Positions 15,713 through 24,397 of a stretch of DNA of 45,295 bases are shown here, in pieces. Both the position numbers and the translations under genes were made by a program. This stretch comes from an uncultured Lachnospiraceae bacterium (GTDB lineage Bacteria; Bacillota; Clostridia; Lachnospirales; Lachnospiraceae). The stretch spans positions 1 to 45,295 of the forward strand of contig CAJTSD010000029.1 of assembly GCA_910578795.1 (NCBI GenBank), given 5' to 3'. The notes below the pieces were generated by a model. It was not told the DNA's origin. It was given only the letters and a program-made list of their open reading frames with translations, and ran no database searches. Every line of letters starts with the position of its first letter. Position 1 is the first letter of the stretch.

Positions 15713-16715
15713 CGATCTCGTCACCTCCGCCTCGAGAAATAACGATTTCAGCAGAATCCTCGAGCTTTCTTATGATATTTACAATCTTCTGCTGCGCTTC
15801 CTCAACGTCCTTCATACGGACAGGTCCCATAAATTCCATATCCTCACGAATCATCTCAGCAAGACGCTTTGACATATTGCTAAAGATGGCGTTCTGTACT
15901 TCCTCCGCAGAACCCTTACATGCAATCGCAAGGTCATTGTTATCAACATCCCTGAGCACACGCTGGATGGAACGGTCGTCGAGCAACAGGATATCCTCGA
16001 ATACGAACATCTTCTTCCTGATCTCGTCTGCCAATTCGGGCTCCTCGACCTCGAGTGTTTCCATAATGTGTTTTTCTGTTCCTCTGTCTACTGTATTCAA
16101 AATCTCCACGACTGCATCGACGCCACCGATAATCGTGTAATCCTGATTTACCAAAGAAGACAGCTTTGACTCCAACACACGCTCCACTTCCTTGATGACA
16201 TCGGGACTTGTTCGGTCCATAGTTGCGATACGTCTTGCCACATCCGCCTGTTTTTCGGGCGCCAGTGCGCCTAAGATGGTCGCGGACTGGGCTGCCGACA
16301 AATATGATAAAATCAGTGCAATGGTCTGCGGATGCTCATCCTGTATAAAGTTTAAAAGCTGTGACGCGTCTGTCTTCTTGACAAACTCGAACGGTTTTAC
16401 CTGCAATGATGCGGTCAGCTTTCCGATAACGTCCATCGCCTTGTCTGCACCAAGAGCTTTCTCGAGAAGCTCCTTCGCGTATCCGATACCGCCTTCTGCA
16501 ATATACTGCTGTGCAAGGCAGACCTCGTAAAATTCGTTGATGACCTTTTCCTTGACCTGTATGGTCACGCTCTTTGTATTTGCAATTTCGAGCGTCAAAT
16601 CCTCAATTTCGTCTTCCTTTAAGTGCTTGAATATCAGAGAGGACTTTTCAGGTCCCAACGCGATTAACAGTATCGCCGCTTTCTGTATTCCTTTTAATTC
16701 CTCTTTATCAGCCAT
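15705..16715 (-). CDS. fliG: FliG, flagellar motor switch protein
   Basis: A full-length 336-residue FliG with the N-terminal FliF-binding domain (GIQKAAILLIALGPEKSS), the middle domain including the EHPQ motif (DEHPQTIALILSYL), and the C-terminal torque domain with charged helix residues (LLDDRSIQRVLRDVDNNDLA). FliG links the MS-ring to the C-ring and contacts the stator. The ATG follows GGGGGTAA, overlapping the fliF end by coupling distance. Its last codons overlap the fliH ribosome site. Confidence 0.97.
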   Translation of the reverse strand: MADKEELKGIQKAAILLIALGPEKSSLIFKHLKEDEIEDLTLEIANTKSVTIQVKEKVINEFYEVCLAQQYIAEGGIGYAKELLEKALGADKAMDVIGKLTASLQVKPFEFVKKTDASQLLNFIQDEHPQTIALILSYLSAAQSATILGALAPEKQADVARRIATMDRTSPDVIKEVERVLESKLSSLVNQDYTIIGGVDAVVEILNTVDRGTEKHIMETLEVEEPELADEIRKKMFVFEDILLLDDRSIQRVLRDVDNNDLAIACKGSAEEVQNAIFSNMSKRLAEMIREDMEFMGPVRMKDVEEAQQKIVNIIRKLEDSAEIVISRGGGDEIVV

Positions 16716-16721
16716 GATAAA

Positions 16722-18335
16722 TTACCCCCAATCCTCTTCAAGCCAGTTTCTTAAAAGTATTGCAACTGCCTCGGGATTTTCTTCTACGAATGTTTCTATC
16801 AGCTTCCTTGCCTCAGATTTCTGTTCTGTCGAAATAGTTTCAAGCTGGTCTACCTGATTTGACTGTAATAAGTCCTCAACCGCAAGCTCTTCTTCTTCCT
16901 CAACCTCTCTCTTGGTTCTTAAGCTCATGATTACCACAAATGCTAAGAGTGCAAGGATAATGATAATCAGTACAATCTGAATAATATCCTTATAGTCAAT
17001 CTTCTCCTGAACCGTATCAATAAACTGTACTTCCTCGTATGCCACAAACGTGACGTTTCTTACGGGAATACCGGTTGCATTTGCCACCATGCTGATGAGT
17101 TCGTCATCCAGTTCTATTTTTGTCTTTGCATTGTTTGCAAGCTTATATTCTTCCCATGTAATACCATCTAAGAGTCCCTGAAGTCTTACGTCGTCTTCTC
17201 TCACGATACGGTATTTTACCGCAGCTACCGATACAGTACTGTTGTCATAGACAATGGTTCCAGTCGCTGCCGTTGTCTTGATAATCTCCTCATTGGGGAG
17301 ATAATCCCTTTTATGCTCATATGTATTTGCGTTTGTTCCTGTCTGCTCACTGATGAGGTAATCCGTTTCGGAATTCGAATCCGTACCCGGCACTCCGCCC
17401 AAACCGTCCTGTGTATTCGATGTATAGAGCTCCTCATGTGAAAACACACCCTGTTCCATTCCTTCTGCAGGTGTATAATTATGCTGTGTGATTTCTTTTT
17501 GCGAGAAATCCATTGAAATGTTTGTGCCGACTTCAATCTGATTAAACTCGTTTGTTCCTAAAAGTACCTGTCTGACTTCATTTTTAATCAGACTTTCCGC
17601 TTCCTGCTTGAGCATCAGCATTGTGTCCGCTTTCTCAATTGTCGAATATGTCTGTTCTACCGGAAACCAAATCGTTCCGTCTACATCTGTAATCGTAATA
17701 TTGTCTGTCGTGTCGTTTCCGAGTCCCGTTGCAACAAGCCTTGCAATCGCCGCCGCATTTTCCTCGGTAAACTCCGCACCCTCGTTGAGCTCTAAAAGTA
17801 CGCTCGCATATGTATCAAGGTTCTGTGCAATTAATGTTCCGTTATCCTCCGGAATTGTAAGCTGGCATGATGCGGTCTTAATCGCTCTCATGCTCTCTAC
17901 GTCCTCTTCTATCTGTGTTTCAAGATAGAGCTTGTAACGTTTCTGTTTATCCGCCTCGGTGGTAGAGAACTTGCCGTCGAGCACATCATCAAGCGTATAT
18001 GCCGCCGTCGGAATGTTGTTTGCACCAAGCAGAAGATTTGCATCTGATACCTGTGTTGATAGTATATCAAACTGTAACCCGTCTGTCGATACTTTATAGT
18101 CAAGATTATCCCCATCAAGCAAATCCCTAATTGTTGCTGCTTCCTTTGTAGACTCACAAATCACGAGTGTTTCATATTGTTTTCTTGTGAGCACTGCAAT
18201 CAGAATAGCGATTGCAAGCAGCACAACTGCGATCACTCCGATGATCAATGTTTTCTGTTTCGGCTGGAATTTGTTCCACCATTCTTTAAATTTCTCTAAA
18301 AGCTTTTTTCCAAAATCCAATACCTTGTCAACCAT
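16722..18335 (-). CDS. fliF: FliF, flagellar MS-ring protein
   Basis: A 537-residue FliF with two TM helices (about 30-50 and 455-477) around a large periplasmic-type part with ring-building motifs (YETLVICESTKEAATI; KLYLETQIEEDVESMRAIKT). The C-terminal tail EEDLAVED... ends in the FliG-binding peptide (ETFVEENPEAVAILLRNWLE). FliF is the membrane base of the basal body and the first ring built. It follows fliE after a 125-nt gap and precedes fliG by 6 nt. Confidence 0.97.
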   Translation of the reverse strand: MVDKVLDFGKKLLEKFKEWWNKFQPKQKTLIIGVIAVVLLAIAILIAVLTRKQYETLVICESTKEAATIRDLLDGDNLDYKVSTDGLQFDILSTQVSDANLLLGANNIPTAAYTLDDVLDGKFSTTEADKQKRYKLYLETQIEEDVESMRAIKTASCQLTIPEDNGTLIAQNLDTYASVLLELNEGAEFTEENAAAIARLVATGLGNDTTDNITITDVDGTIWFPVEQTYSTIEKADTMLMLKQEAESLIKNEVRQVLLGTNEFNQIEVGTNISMDFSQKEITQHNYTPAEGMEQGVFSHEELYTSNTQDGLGGVPGTDSNSETDYLISEQTGTNANTYEHKRDYLPNEEIIKTTAATGTIVYDNSTVSVAAVKYRIVREDDVRLQGLLDGITWEEYKLANNAKTKIELDDELISMVANATGIPVRNVTFVAYEEVQFIDTVQEKIDYKDIIQIVLIIIILALLAFVVIMSLRTKREVEEEEELAVEDLLQSNQVDQLETISTEQKSEARKLIETFVEENPEAVAILLRNWLEEDWG

Positions 18336-18460
18336 CTTAATCTCCTTCTCCTAATCCCCGTAACAGTTCAGTCTTTAGCTTCCTGTTACGAATCCCCTAT
18401 CATTTTTTTGCACAGCTCCTTTTTACTCCCCGCGGAGCTGTGCATTTTTATGAACCCTTA
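18336..18460. other. Gap between fliE and fliF with two hairpins
   Basis: The gap holds two inverted repeats: GTAACAG/CTGTTAC (about 18360-18389) and a GC-rich stem TGCACAGCTCC/GGAGCTGTGCA (18409-18444). The second is followed by TTTTT only on the plus strand, so as an intrinsic terminator it faces against the flagellar genes. On the minus strand it could be an mRNA processing or stability stem. Confidence 0.55.
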
Positions 18461-18793
18461 TTAAATCTGCATCTGCATAATTTCCTTATAGGCGTCAAGC
18501 AGCTTATCACGGAGCGCCACGGTATAATTTAAAGCCGCCTCCGCCTTACCCACTGCAATCGTAAGATCATGTGTGTTCTCGGAAATCCCCATCGCCCACT
18601 TCAATTCCTCATTCTCCTGATTGGAAAGCGCAATATTGGTGTCATTAATATTGCACACCGCTGCATCCAAAAAAGTACTGAATATGTTATTCTCATCCTT
18701 TTCTTCTGCTCTATTTCCAAACAGAGTGTTCCGCACGGCATCCGAGCTTACATTATATAAGCTGTTAATATCGTTTGCTGCTGTCACTGTCAT
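18461..18793 (-). CDS. fliE: FliE, flagellar hook-basal body protein
   Basis: A FliE of 110 residues. The central NIFSTFLDAAVCNINDTN segment and the C-terminal VGKAEAALNYTVALRDKLLD plus AYKEIMQMQI are the family hallmarks. FliE links the rod to the MS-ring. It lies just after flgC in the standard flgB-flgC-fliE-fliF order. Confidence 0.95.
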   Translation of the reverse strand: MTVTAANDINSLYNVSSDAVRNTLFGNRAEEKDENNIFSTFLDAAVCNINDTNIALSNQENEELKWAMGISENTHDLTIAVGKAEAALNYTVALRDKLLDAYKEIMQMQI

Positions 18794-18824
18794 TTCAATA
18801 CTCCTCCATTCCTGCCCCTATATA

Positions 18825-19316
18825 TTAATTCATCTCTAGACCTTTAAGCGCCATTGCCTTTGTTGCCTCAAAAGCTGCCTGGTTTGCCTCATATCCGCGG
18901 CTTGCATCAATCATATTGGTCATCTCTGTTATGACATTTACATTCGGATAATGCACATAGCCATTCTCATCGGCATCGGGATGCTCCGGATCATATGCCA
19001 TAACCTCTTTGGTCCACGTATCCTCATAAACACCGCCGATTCTGACGCCCTTCCCCTGTACGGAAAGCTCCGCGGAGTTGACATAACCAATCGGTCTGCC
19101 ACTTAAATTACTGAATGCCGTATCCAGCATATGCGAGAACTTGCGTTCTTTTACATCGGTCTTTTCTTGAAAAGTTACCACTTTCCTGACATATGGCGTG
19201 CCGTCTTCCGTCCTTGTCGTATTCGCATTTGCCATATTCTGCGAGATAATATCCATGCGGTACCGCTCAGCCGACATGCCTGATGTACTGATGTCAAACG
19301 TATCAAAAATTCCCAT
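18825..19316 (-). CDS. flgC: FlgC, flagellar proximal rod protein
   Basis: A 163-residue rod protein. The N-terminal rod signature (FDISTSGMSAERYRMDIISQ, NMANANTT) and C-terminal signature (MTNMIDASRGYEANQAAFEA) are complete, with the FlgC-typical GVRIGGVYED in the middle. It forms the rod with FlgB, FlgF and FlgG. It is 29 nt downstream of flgB. Confidence 0.96.
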   Translation of the reverse strand: MGIFDTFDISTSGMSAERYRMDIISQNMANANTTRTEDGTPYVRKVVTFQEKTDVKERKFSHMLDTAFSNLSGRPIGYVNSAELSVQGKGVRIGGVYEDTWTKEVMAYDPEHPDADENGYVHYPNVNVITEMTNMIDASRGYEANQAAFEATKAMALKGLEMN

Positions 19317-19345
19317 TCTTCATGTACCTCCGTTTCCTGCTTTGT

Positions 19346-19741
19346 TTACTTCAGCACTGACTGTAACTGTGAAAAATTCTTGTTGACAAGCTCCATAAGA
19401 CCATTGTACTTAATCTGATTTTCGGCAGCAATGCCGTTTTCCGTGTTGATATCCACATTATTTCCGTCATATCTGTAGGAAAGCTTGGCATAGTCCGTGT
19501 ATGTTTCAAAATTTCCAAGCTCTTCAAGGTCAAGATCTTTTACCCTAAAATCCACGGCATCTCCATTTGCCCTTGCAAACGCATGCTTGAGCTCTGTTTC
19601 AAAGCGGATATCTTTTCTTTTGTAATTTGGCGTGTTTACATTTGCTATGTTATTGGCAATCAGCGCTTCCCGTTTTGCAGTTGCATCCAGCGCCGTGCCC
19701 ATCACATTCACATAATCAAACACATTGGAATTGTTTAACAT
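19346..19741 (-). CDS. flgB: FlgB, flagellar proximal rod protein
   Basis: First gene of the flagellar operon, 131 residues. It has the N-terminal rod helix (DATAKREALIANNIANVNTP, NYKRKDI) and a C-terminal helix ending in LVNKNFSQLQSVLK. I use the ATG at 19741, which has GAGGAGG upstream; an ATG at 19780 lacks a site. A sigma-A-like promoter and the codY terminator lie upstream, so this gene starts its own transcription unit. Confidence 0.95.
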   Translation of the reverse strand: MLNNSNVFDYVNVMGTALDATAKREALIANNIANVNTPNYKRKDIRFETELKHAFARANGDAVDFRVKDLDLEELGNFETYTDYAKLSYRYDGNNVDINTENGIAAENQIKYNGLMELVNKNFSQLQSVLK

Positions 19742-19821
19742 GCTTTTTCCTCCTCCTCTAAACCATTTTTTGTAAACCATTTTGTTTTTGGATTTACATA
19801 ATATTTTTATTTCCTTACTCT

Positions 19822-19849
19822 ATTATAGTTTATTTTCAGAATATTTCAA
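19822..19849 (-). promoter_or_regulatory. Predicted sigma-A promoter of the flagellar operon
   Basis: A minus-strand -35 TTGAAA (19844-19849) and a perfect -10 TATAAT (19822-19827), spacing 16 nt, about 80 nt before the flgB ATG. Around it are three copies of an ATTTACATAA-like word in inverted orientations (about 19792, 19875, 19899), which may be operator half-sites. Confidence 0.7.
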
Positions 19850-19931
19850 GTATTTTTTTATTATTTCTATAATATTATGTAAATTTTGTTTATTTTGTTA
19901 TGTAAATCTCATTGTTTTTTCGTTTTTTGCA

Positions 19932-19971
19932 CAAAAAAACCTGTTTTCCGCTCGAAAAACAGGTTTTTTTC
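19932..19971. terminator. Intrinsic terminator after codY
   Basis: A long stem AACCTGTTTT/AAAACAGGTT with a 7-nt loop, flanked by A7 and T7, so it can terminate in both directions. It separates codY from flgB. Confidence 0.88.
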
Positions 19972-20025
19972 TTATTGTTAAAACTTTTTTGAATATTCAG
20001 TAAATTACAACAGCAGCAATTCTCA

Positions 20026-20811
20026 TTACTTATTCAGCTGACGTTTCAATGCCTCTACTTCCTCAAACACCACATCATTTAACACCTTGATATAAGTTCC
20101 CTTCATTCCTGACGAACGGGACTCAATCACGCCTGCGCTCTCAAATTTGCGAAGTGCATTGACAATCACGCTTCTTGTAATTCCTACGCGGTCCGCAATC
20201 TTACTTGCAACCAAAATCCCCTCGGTACCGTTTAACTCATCGAAGATATGCGTAATCGCCTCCATCTCCGAGAACGAAAGTGTGGAGATTGCCGATTTTA
20301 CAACTGCCACCTTACGGTTTTCCTCTGCACTCTCCTCGCTCACTGCACGGAGCATTTCCAGTCCGACCACCGTCACGCCATACTCGCAGAGAATAATATC
20401 ATCAATATCATACTGCTCATTACACTTGTAAATAAAAAGCGTCCCAAGCCGCTCTCCCGCAATCTCAATCGGGGTAATGACAGCCTGAAATTTTCTGATA
20501 TCAGGACTCTCAAAGCCAAGCGTTGCAAGATTCACATTTTCCTTTGTGGAAAGCACACCCAAAAGCCGTTCGTTCAGCATCGGATCCACAAATCCGCCTA
20601 CCGTACCTTCAACAAGCTCTTTCAGTTCCTCAACACCTTCGCATTTTCCGACGCCGAGCACTTTTCCCTTTTTGCTGATTACCAAAACATTGGAACTCAC
20701 AATATCACGGATTACCTTGCAAATATCGCTAAACACAACTTTGCTGGAATTGGTATTGTGTAAAAGCTTTCCGATCTTCCTTGTTTTGTCTAACAGTTGT
20801 ACACTACTCAT
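20026..20811 (-). CDS. codY: CodY, GTP/branched-chain amino acid-sensing transcriptional regulator
   Basis: A 261-residue CodY. The N-terminus (SSVQLLDKTRKIGKLL) and GAF-type ligand domain (about 1-160) are typical. The C-terminal winged helix contains the recognition region ASKIADRVGITRSVIVNALR followed by KFESAGVIESRSSGMKGTYI. CodY represses nutrient-acquisition genes when isoleucine, leucine or valine and GTP are plentiful, and in relatives affects motility and sporulation. The ATG at 20811 has GGAGG 9 nt upstream; an in-frame start 24 codons earlier is unlikely. Confidence 0.97.
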   Translation of the reverse strand: MSSVQLLDKTRKIGKLLHNTNSSKVVFSDICKVIRDIVSSNVLVISKKGKVLGVGKCEGVEELKELVEGTVGGFVDPMLNERLLGVLSTKENVNLATLGFESPDIRKFQAVITPIEIAGERLGTLFIYKCNEQYDIDDIILCEYGVTVVGLEMLRAVSEESAEENRKVAVVKSAISTLSFSEMEAITHIFDELNGTEGILVASKIADRVGITRSVIVNALRKFESAGVIESRSSGMKGTYIKVLNDVVFEEVEALKRQLNK

Positions 20812-20873
20812 AATAACGAACCTCCGGATTATCCATAAAAATATTTGCTGAAAATCCCTTATATATAAGTAGA

Positions 20874-20902
20874 ATTTTATCACACTAATTTTTATTTTTC
20901 AA
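20874..20902 (-). promoter_or_regulatory. Predicted sigma-A promoter of codY
   Basis: Minus-strand -35 TTGAAA (20897-20902) and -10 TAAAAT (20874-20879), with a 17-nt spacer, about 63 nt before the codY ATG. CodY may thus be transcribed apart from topA. Confidence 0.65.
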
Positions 20903-21002
20903 TAGTTGGCGGTAATTTCCCGCTGTTTTTCATAAATAAATAATAATTGTAACCGTTTTAAGAATTTTACAAATTAGAGCTATTTTTTCTGCAATCGGAA
21001 AT

Positions 21003-23087
21003 TTATGCTTCCTCGCGCTTTTCCTCGATCTTTTTCACAAAGCCGCACTGTTCATCAGCGCATACCAGTTTATTTCCCTTCACCAGCATTACACCGCCGC
21101 AGCGTTCGCACTTTTGTGTGGAAGGACGCTGCCATACCATAAAGTCGCAGTCGGGAATCGCCTCACAGCCATAATATTTTCTGCCCTTTTTCGTCTTTCT
21201 GATAACGACCTCTTTTCCGCACTTTGGACAGGCGACACCGATTTTTTCAAAATACGGCTTTGTAAACCGGCATTCCGGAAATCCGGGACAGGCAAGAAAT
21301 TTCCCATGCGGACCATATTTGATCACCATATTTTTACCGCAGACATCACATAGCTCATCAGATACTTCGTCCGCAATCTCTACCTCATCCAGCTCTTTTT
21401 CCGCCTTTTGGACAGCTTCCTCCAAATCCGGATAAAAGTTTGATACCACAGACTTCCAGTCAAGCGTACCTTCCTCCACCTTATCGAGAAGCGCCTCCAA
21501 GTTTGCAGTAAAATTAACGTCCACAATGGAGGGAAACGCATCCTTCATCATGTTATTGACAACTTCACCAAGCTCCGACATATACAGGTTTTTGTCTTCC
21601 TTTATGACATAGCGTCTTGCAATAATTGTGGTGATGGTCGGCGCATAGGTACTTGGTCTTCCGATTCCAAGTTCTTCTAATGCCCGCACAAGCGATGCTT
21701 CTGTATAATGCGCCGGCGGCTGCGTAAAATGCTGTTTGGGCTCAAATCCCTCCAAATTAAGAGGCATCCCCTTTGTGATATCTTTCACAAAGGTATTTCC
21801 CTCTGTTTTCTCTTCCTCGTCATCCTTATAGACACTCATAAATCCGTCAAAGACAAGCTTGGATGCCGCTACCGTAAAACGATGTCCGTTTGCGTCAATT
21901 CTGACCGATGTTGTTTCATAATTCGCGTTTGTCATCCGGCTTGCCACAAAACGCTTCCATATCAGCTGATAAAGACGGAACTGGTCCCTGCTAAGGGATT
22001 CTTTTATGACTGCCGGCGCGTTGGCAATATCCGTCGGGCGAATCGCTTCGTGCGCGTCCTGTATCTTTTTTCCGTTCTTTTTCTCCGCGGTCACTTTTGC
22101 CGCATACTGTTCCCCGTAATTTGTGCTGATATAATCCTTAGACGCAGCTACCGCCTCGTCCGATACACGGGTCGAATCCGTTCTAAGGTATGTGATAATA
22201 CCGACTGTTCCCTGCCCTTTCAGCTCCACACCTTCGTAAAGCTGCTGTGCAATCCGCATTGTTTTCTGTGTGGAGAAATTTAAGGTTTTGCTTGCCTCCT
22301 GCTGCAATGTCGAAGTTGTAAAAGGAAGCGGCGCTTTTTTGGTGCGTTCGCCTTTTTTAACATCCGTGACTTCAAATGCAGCCTTATCAAGCTCGGAAAG
22401 TATGGCATCCATTTCATCCTTTGATGCAATTTCCGTCTTCTTGTCACCCTTGCCATAATACTTCGCAATCAAAGGCTTTTTCTCGCCCTTAATTTTGAGC
22501 ATCGCATCAAGCGTCCAGTATTCCTCAGGAATAAAGGCATTAATCTCCTCCTCCCGGTCGCAGATAATGCGCAATGCCACAGACTGTACGCGCCCCGCAC
22601 TTAATCCCCGTTTAATTTTTGCCCACAAAAGCGGTGAAATGCGATATCCCACCATTCTGTCGAGCATCCGCCTCGCCTGCTGCGCATCCACAAGGCTCAT
22701 ATCAATCTCTCTCGGATTTTTCAACGATTCTTTCACCGCATTTTTTGTAATCTCATTAAATGTAATACGGTAGACTTTTTTGTCTTCCAGCTTCAATGCG
22801 ATATACAGATGCCATGAAATCGCCTCACCTTCACGGTCAGGGTCCGTTGCGAGATACACTTTATCCGCTTTCTTTACTTCTTTTCGAAGCTTTGCTAAAA
22901 TATCTCCCTTACCCCGAATCGTAATATATTTGGGTTCATAATTGTTTTCGGCATCAAAGCCCAGCTGACTTTTGGGCATATCCCTGACATGTCCGTTGCT
23001 TGCAAGCACTTCATAATTTGTACCCAAAAATTTCTTAATCGTTTTGACCTTTGCAGGCGACTCCACAATCACCAAATACTTTGCCAT
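21003..23087 (-). CDS. topA: TopA, DNA topoisomerase I
   Basis: A type IA topoisomerase of 694 residues. The TOPRIM domain opens with VIVESPAKVKTIKKFLG and carries LATDPDREGEAISWHL; the catalytic tyrosine lies in ITYLRTDSTRVS. The C-terminus holds three zinc-ribbon repeats, each with four cysteines (CDVCGK..., CPKCGK..., CERCGG...). It relaxes negative supercoils. I use the ATG at 23087 after GGGGGAACAGT; an in-frame ATG ten codons upstream is less typical of the family. Next to dprA as in Bacillus. Confidence 0.97.
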   Translation of the reverse strand: MAKYLVIVESPAKVKTIKKFLGTNYEVLASNGHVRDMPKSQLGFDAENNYEPKYITIRGKGDILAKLRKEVKKADKVYLATDPDREGEAISWHLYIALKLEDKKVYRITFNEITKNAVKESLKNPREIDMSLVDAQQARRMLDRMVGYRISPLLWAKIKRGLSAGRVQSVALRIICDREEEINAFIPEEYWTLDAMLKIKGEKKPLIAKYYGKGDKKTEIASKDEMDAILSELDKAAFEVTDVKKGERTKKAPLPFTTSTLQQEASKTLNFSTQKTMRIAQQLYEGVELKGQGTVGIITYLRTDSTRVSDEAVAASKDYISTNYGEQYAAKVTAEKKNGKKIQDAHEAIRPTDIANAPAVIKESLSRDQFRLYQLIWKRFVASRMTNANYETTSVRIDANGHRFTVAASKLVFDGFMSVYKDDEEEKTEGNTFVKDITKGMPLNLEGFEPKQHFTQPPAHYTEASLVRALEELGIGRPSTYAPTITTIIARRYVIKEDKNLYMSELGEVVNNMMKDAFPSIVDVNFTANLEALLDKVEEGTLDWKSVVSNFYPDLEEAVQKAEKELDEVEIADEVSDELCDVCGKNMVIKYGPHGKFLACPGFPECRFTKPYFEKIGVACPKCGKEVVIRKTKKGRKYYGCEAIPDCDFMVWQRPSTQKCERCGGVMLVKGNKLVCADEQCGFVKKIEEKREEA

Positions 23088-23146
23088 ACTGTTCCCCCAC
23101 CCTATTATTGAACGCATATGTCACGTCTATGTTCTTTCGATTTATC

Positions 23147-23175
23147 ACTATAACCTAATTTATTCTCTATGGCAA
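23147..23175 (-). promoter_or_regulatory. Predicted sigma-A promoter of topA
   Basis: Minus-strand -35 TTGCCA (23170-23175) and -10 TATAGT (23147-23152) separated by 17 nt, in the 134-nt AT-rich gap after dprA. Confidence 0.55.
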
Positions 23176-23221
23176 GTAAAATTTTCATTTTTATAAATTT
23201 TTAAATTTTTTTCTTTGGTTT

Positions 23222-24370
23222 CTAATGCTTCAGTACGATATTGTCTTTTAATTTATATTGCCCCCCGGCACGTTCAATCATACCGCGCAATTCCAGTTCT
23301 ACAAGCTCTTTGCTGATGCACGCAGCCGTTTCCGTAAATCCCTGCTCACGCAAAAGCATAATAATCGTATCCTGTGTCACGGGAAGAATGTCAAGAAGAC
23401 CACAGACTGCCCTGGACAACGGCGATAAATCTTTTCCATTTATATAGGAAGAAACACCTTTCTTTTGTTCGTCCTGACCGGTTGCTAAAAATTGATCCCA
23501 TCCCATATCGCATATAATATCCTCCGCACACAATGCCGCTGACGCTCCCTGCCGCAGGAGCAGATTGCAGCCGCGGCTTAAATTGTCCGTGCAGCGCCCT
23601 GGCACGACATAAACCTCGCGTCCCTGCTCAAGCGCCATATCCACGGTAATCAGCGTACCGCTTTTTTCCCGTGCCTCCACGACAAGAACCACATCCGACA
23701 GTGCGCTGATAATCCGGTTTCTTGGCGGAAACAGCATAGGCTTGGGCTGTGTCCCTACAGGGTATTCCGACAGCACGCCGCCGCACGCGATTAGCTTCTC
23801 ATATAATGGCTGGTTGGATTTTGGATAAATCACGTCAACGCCACATCCTAACACACCATAAGAACGCGCACCGACTTCCAGTGCAGCCCTTTGACTGATT
23901 CCGTCGATACCAAGCGCCATGCCGCTGATAATGTTTACGCCCCGCATTCCAAGCCCCCGCGCAAGCTCACTTGCCATACAATGTCCGTATTCACTGCATT
24001 TCCTTGCTCCGATGACTGCCACCGCAGGCACTGTACTGTCAGGGAGCCTTCCCTTGTAAAACAATCCAAACGGCGGATCGGGAATATCGCGCAGTTTTGC
24101 CGGAAAATCGTCCGCATTGCAAAAGGTATACTTTATATCGGACTTTTGCAGCATTTCATATACCATATCGGGTGATTGCATCTTTTTTGCCTGTTTCATC
24201 CGCTCACTGCCCTTTGCGCCAATCAGAAACAATATATCACTTTCCTGCATATGATAAATATGTTCCGCTGTTTTTGCTGCCTCCAAAAGCTTATACTTAC
24301 TTGCGCCGGAGAGAAAGCTGACGGAATCAAGCCAGCAGGCATATATTTTTTCACGTTCCTTTTCTGTCAT
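23222..24370 (-). CDS. dprA: DprA/Smf, DNA processing protein
   Basis: A 382-residue DprA. The Rossmann-fold DNA-binding core is complete (VAVIGARKCSEYG, GMALGIDGISQRAAL, VLGCGVDVIYPKSN, FPPRNRIISALSD), with an N-terminal helical region and a C-terminal winged-helix (DML1-like) domain around residues 310-375. DprA loads RecA on incoming single-stranded DNA during transformation. I use the ATG at 24370 because AAAGGAG lies 8 nt upstream; an ATG at 24397 would overlap the site. It directly follows the ComM-like gene, a common competence-linked pair. Confidence 0.94.
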   Translation of the reverse strand: MTEKEREKIYACWLDSVSFLSGASKYKLLEAAKTAEHIYHMQESDILFLIGAKGSERMKQAKKMQSPDMVYEMLQKSDIKYTFCNADDFPAKLRDIPDPPFGLFYKGRLPDSTVPAVAVIGARKCSEYGHCMASELARGLGMRGVNIISGMALGIDGISQRAALEVGARSYGVLGCGVDVIYPKSNQPLYEKLIACGGVLSEYPVGTQPKPMLFPPRNRIISALSDVVLVVEAREKSGTLITVDMALEQGREVYVVPGRCTDNLSRGCNLLLRQGASAALCAEDIICDMGWDQFLATGQDEQKKGVSSYINGKDLSPLSRAVCGLLDILPVTQDTIIMLLREQGFTETAACISKELVELELRGMIERAGGQYKLKDNIVLKH

Positions 24371-24397
24371 TACCGATGCTCCTTTCATGGCATGCAT

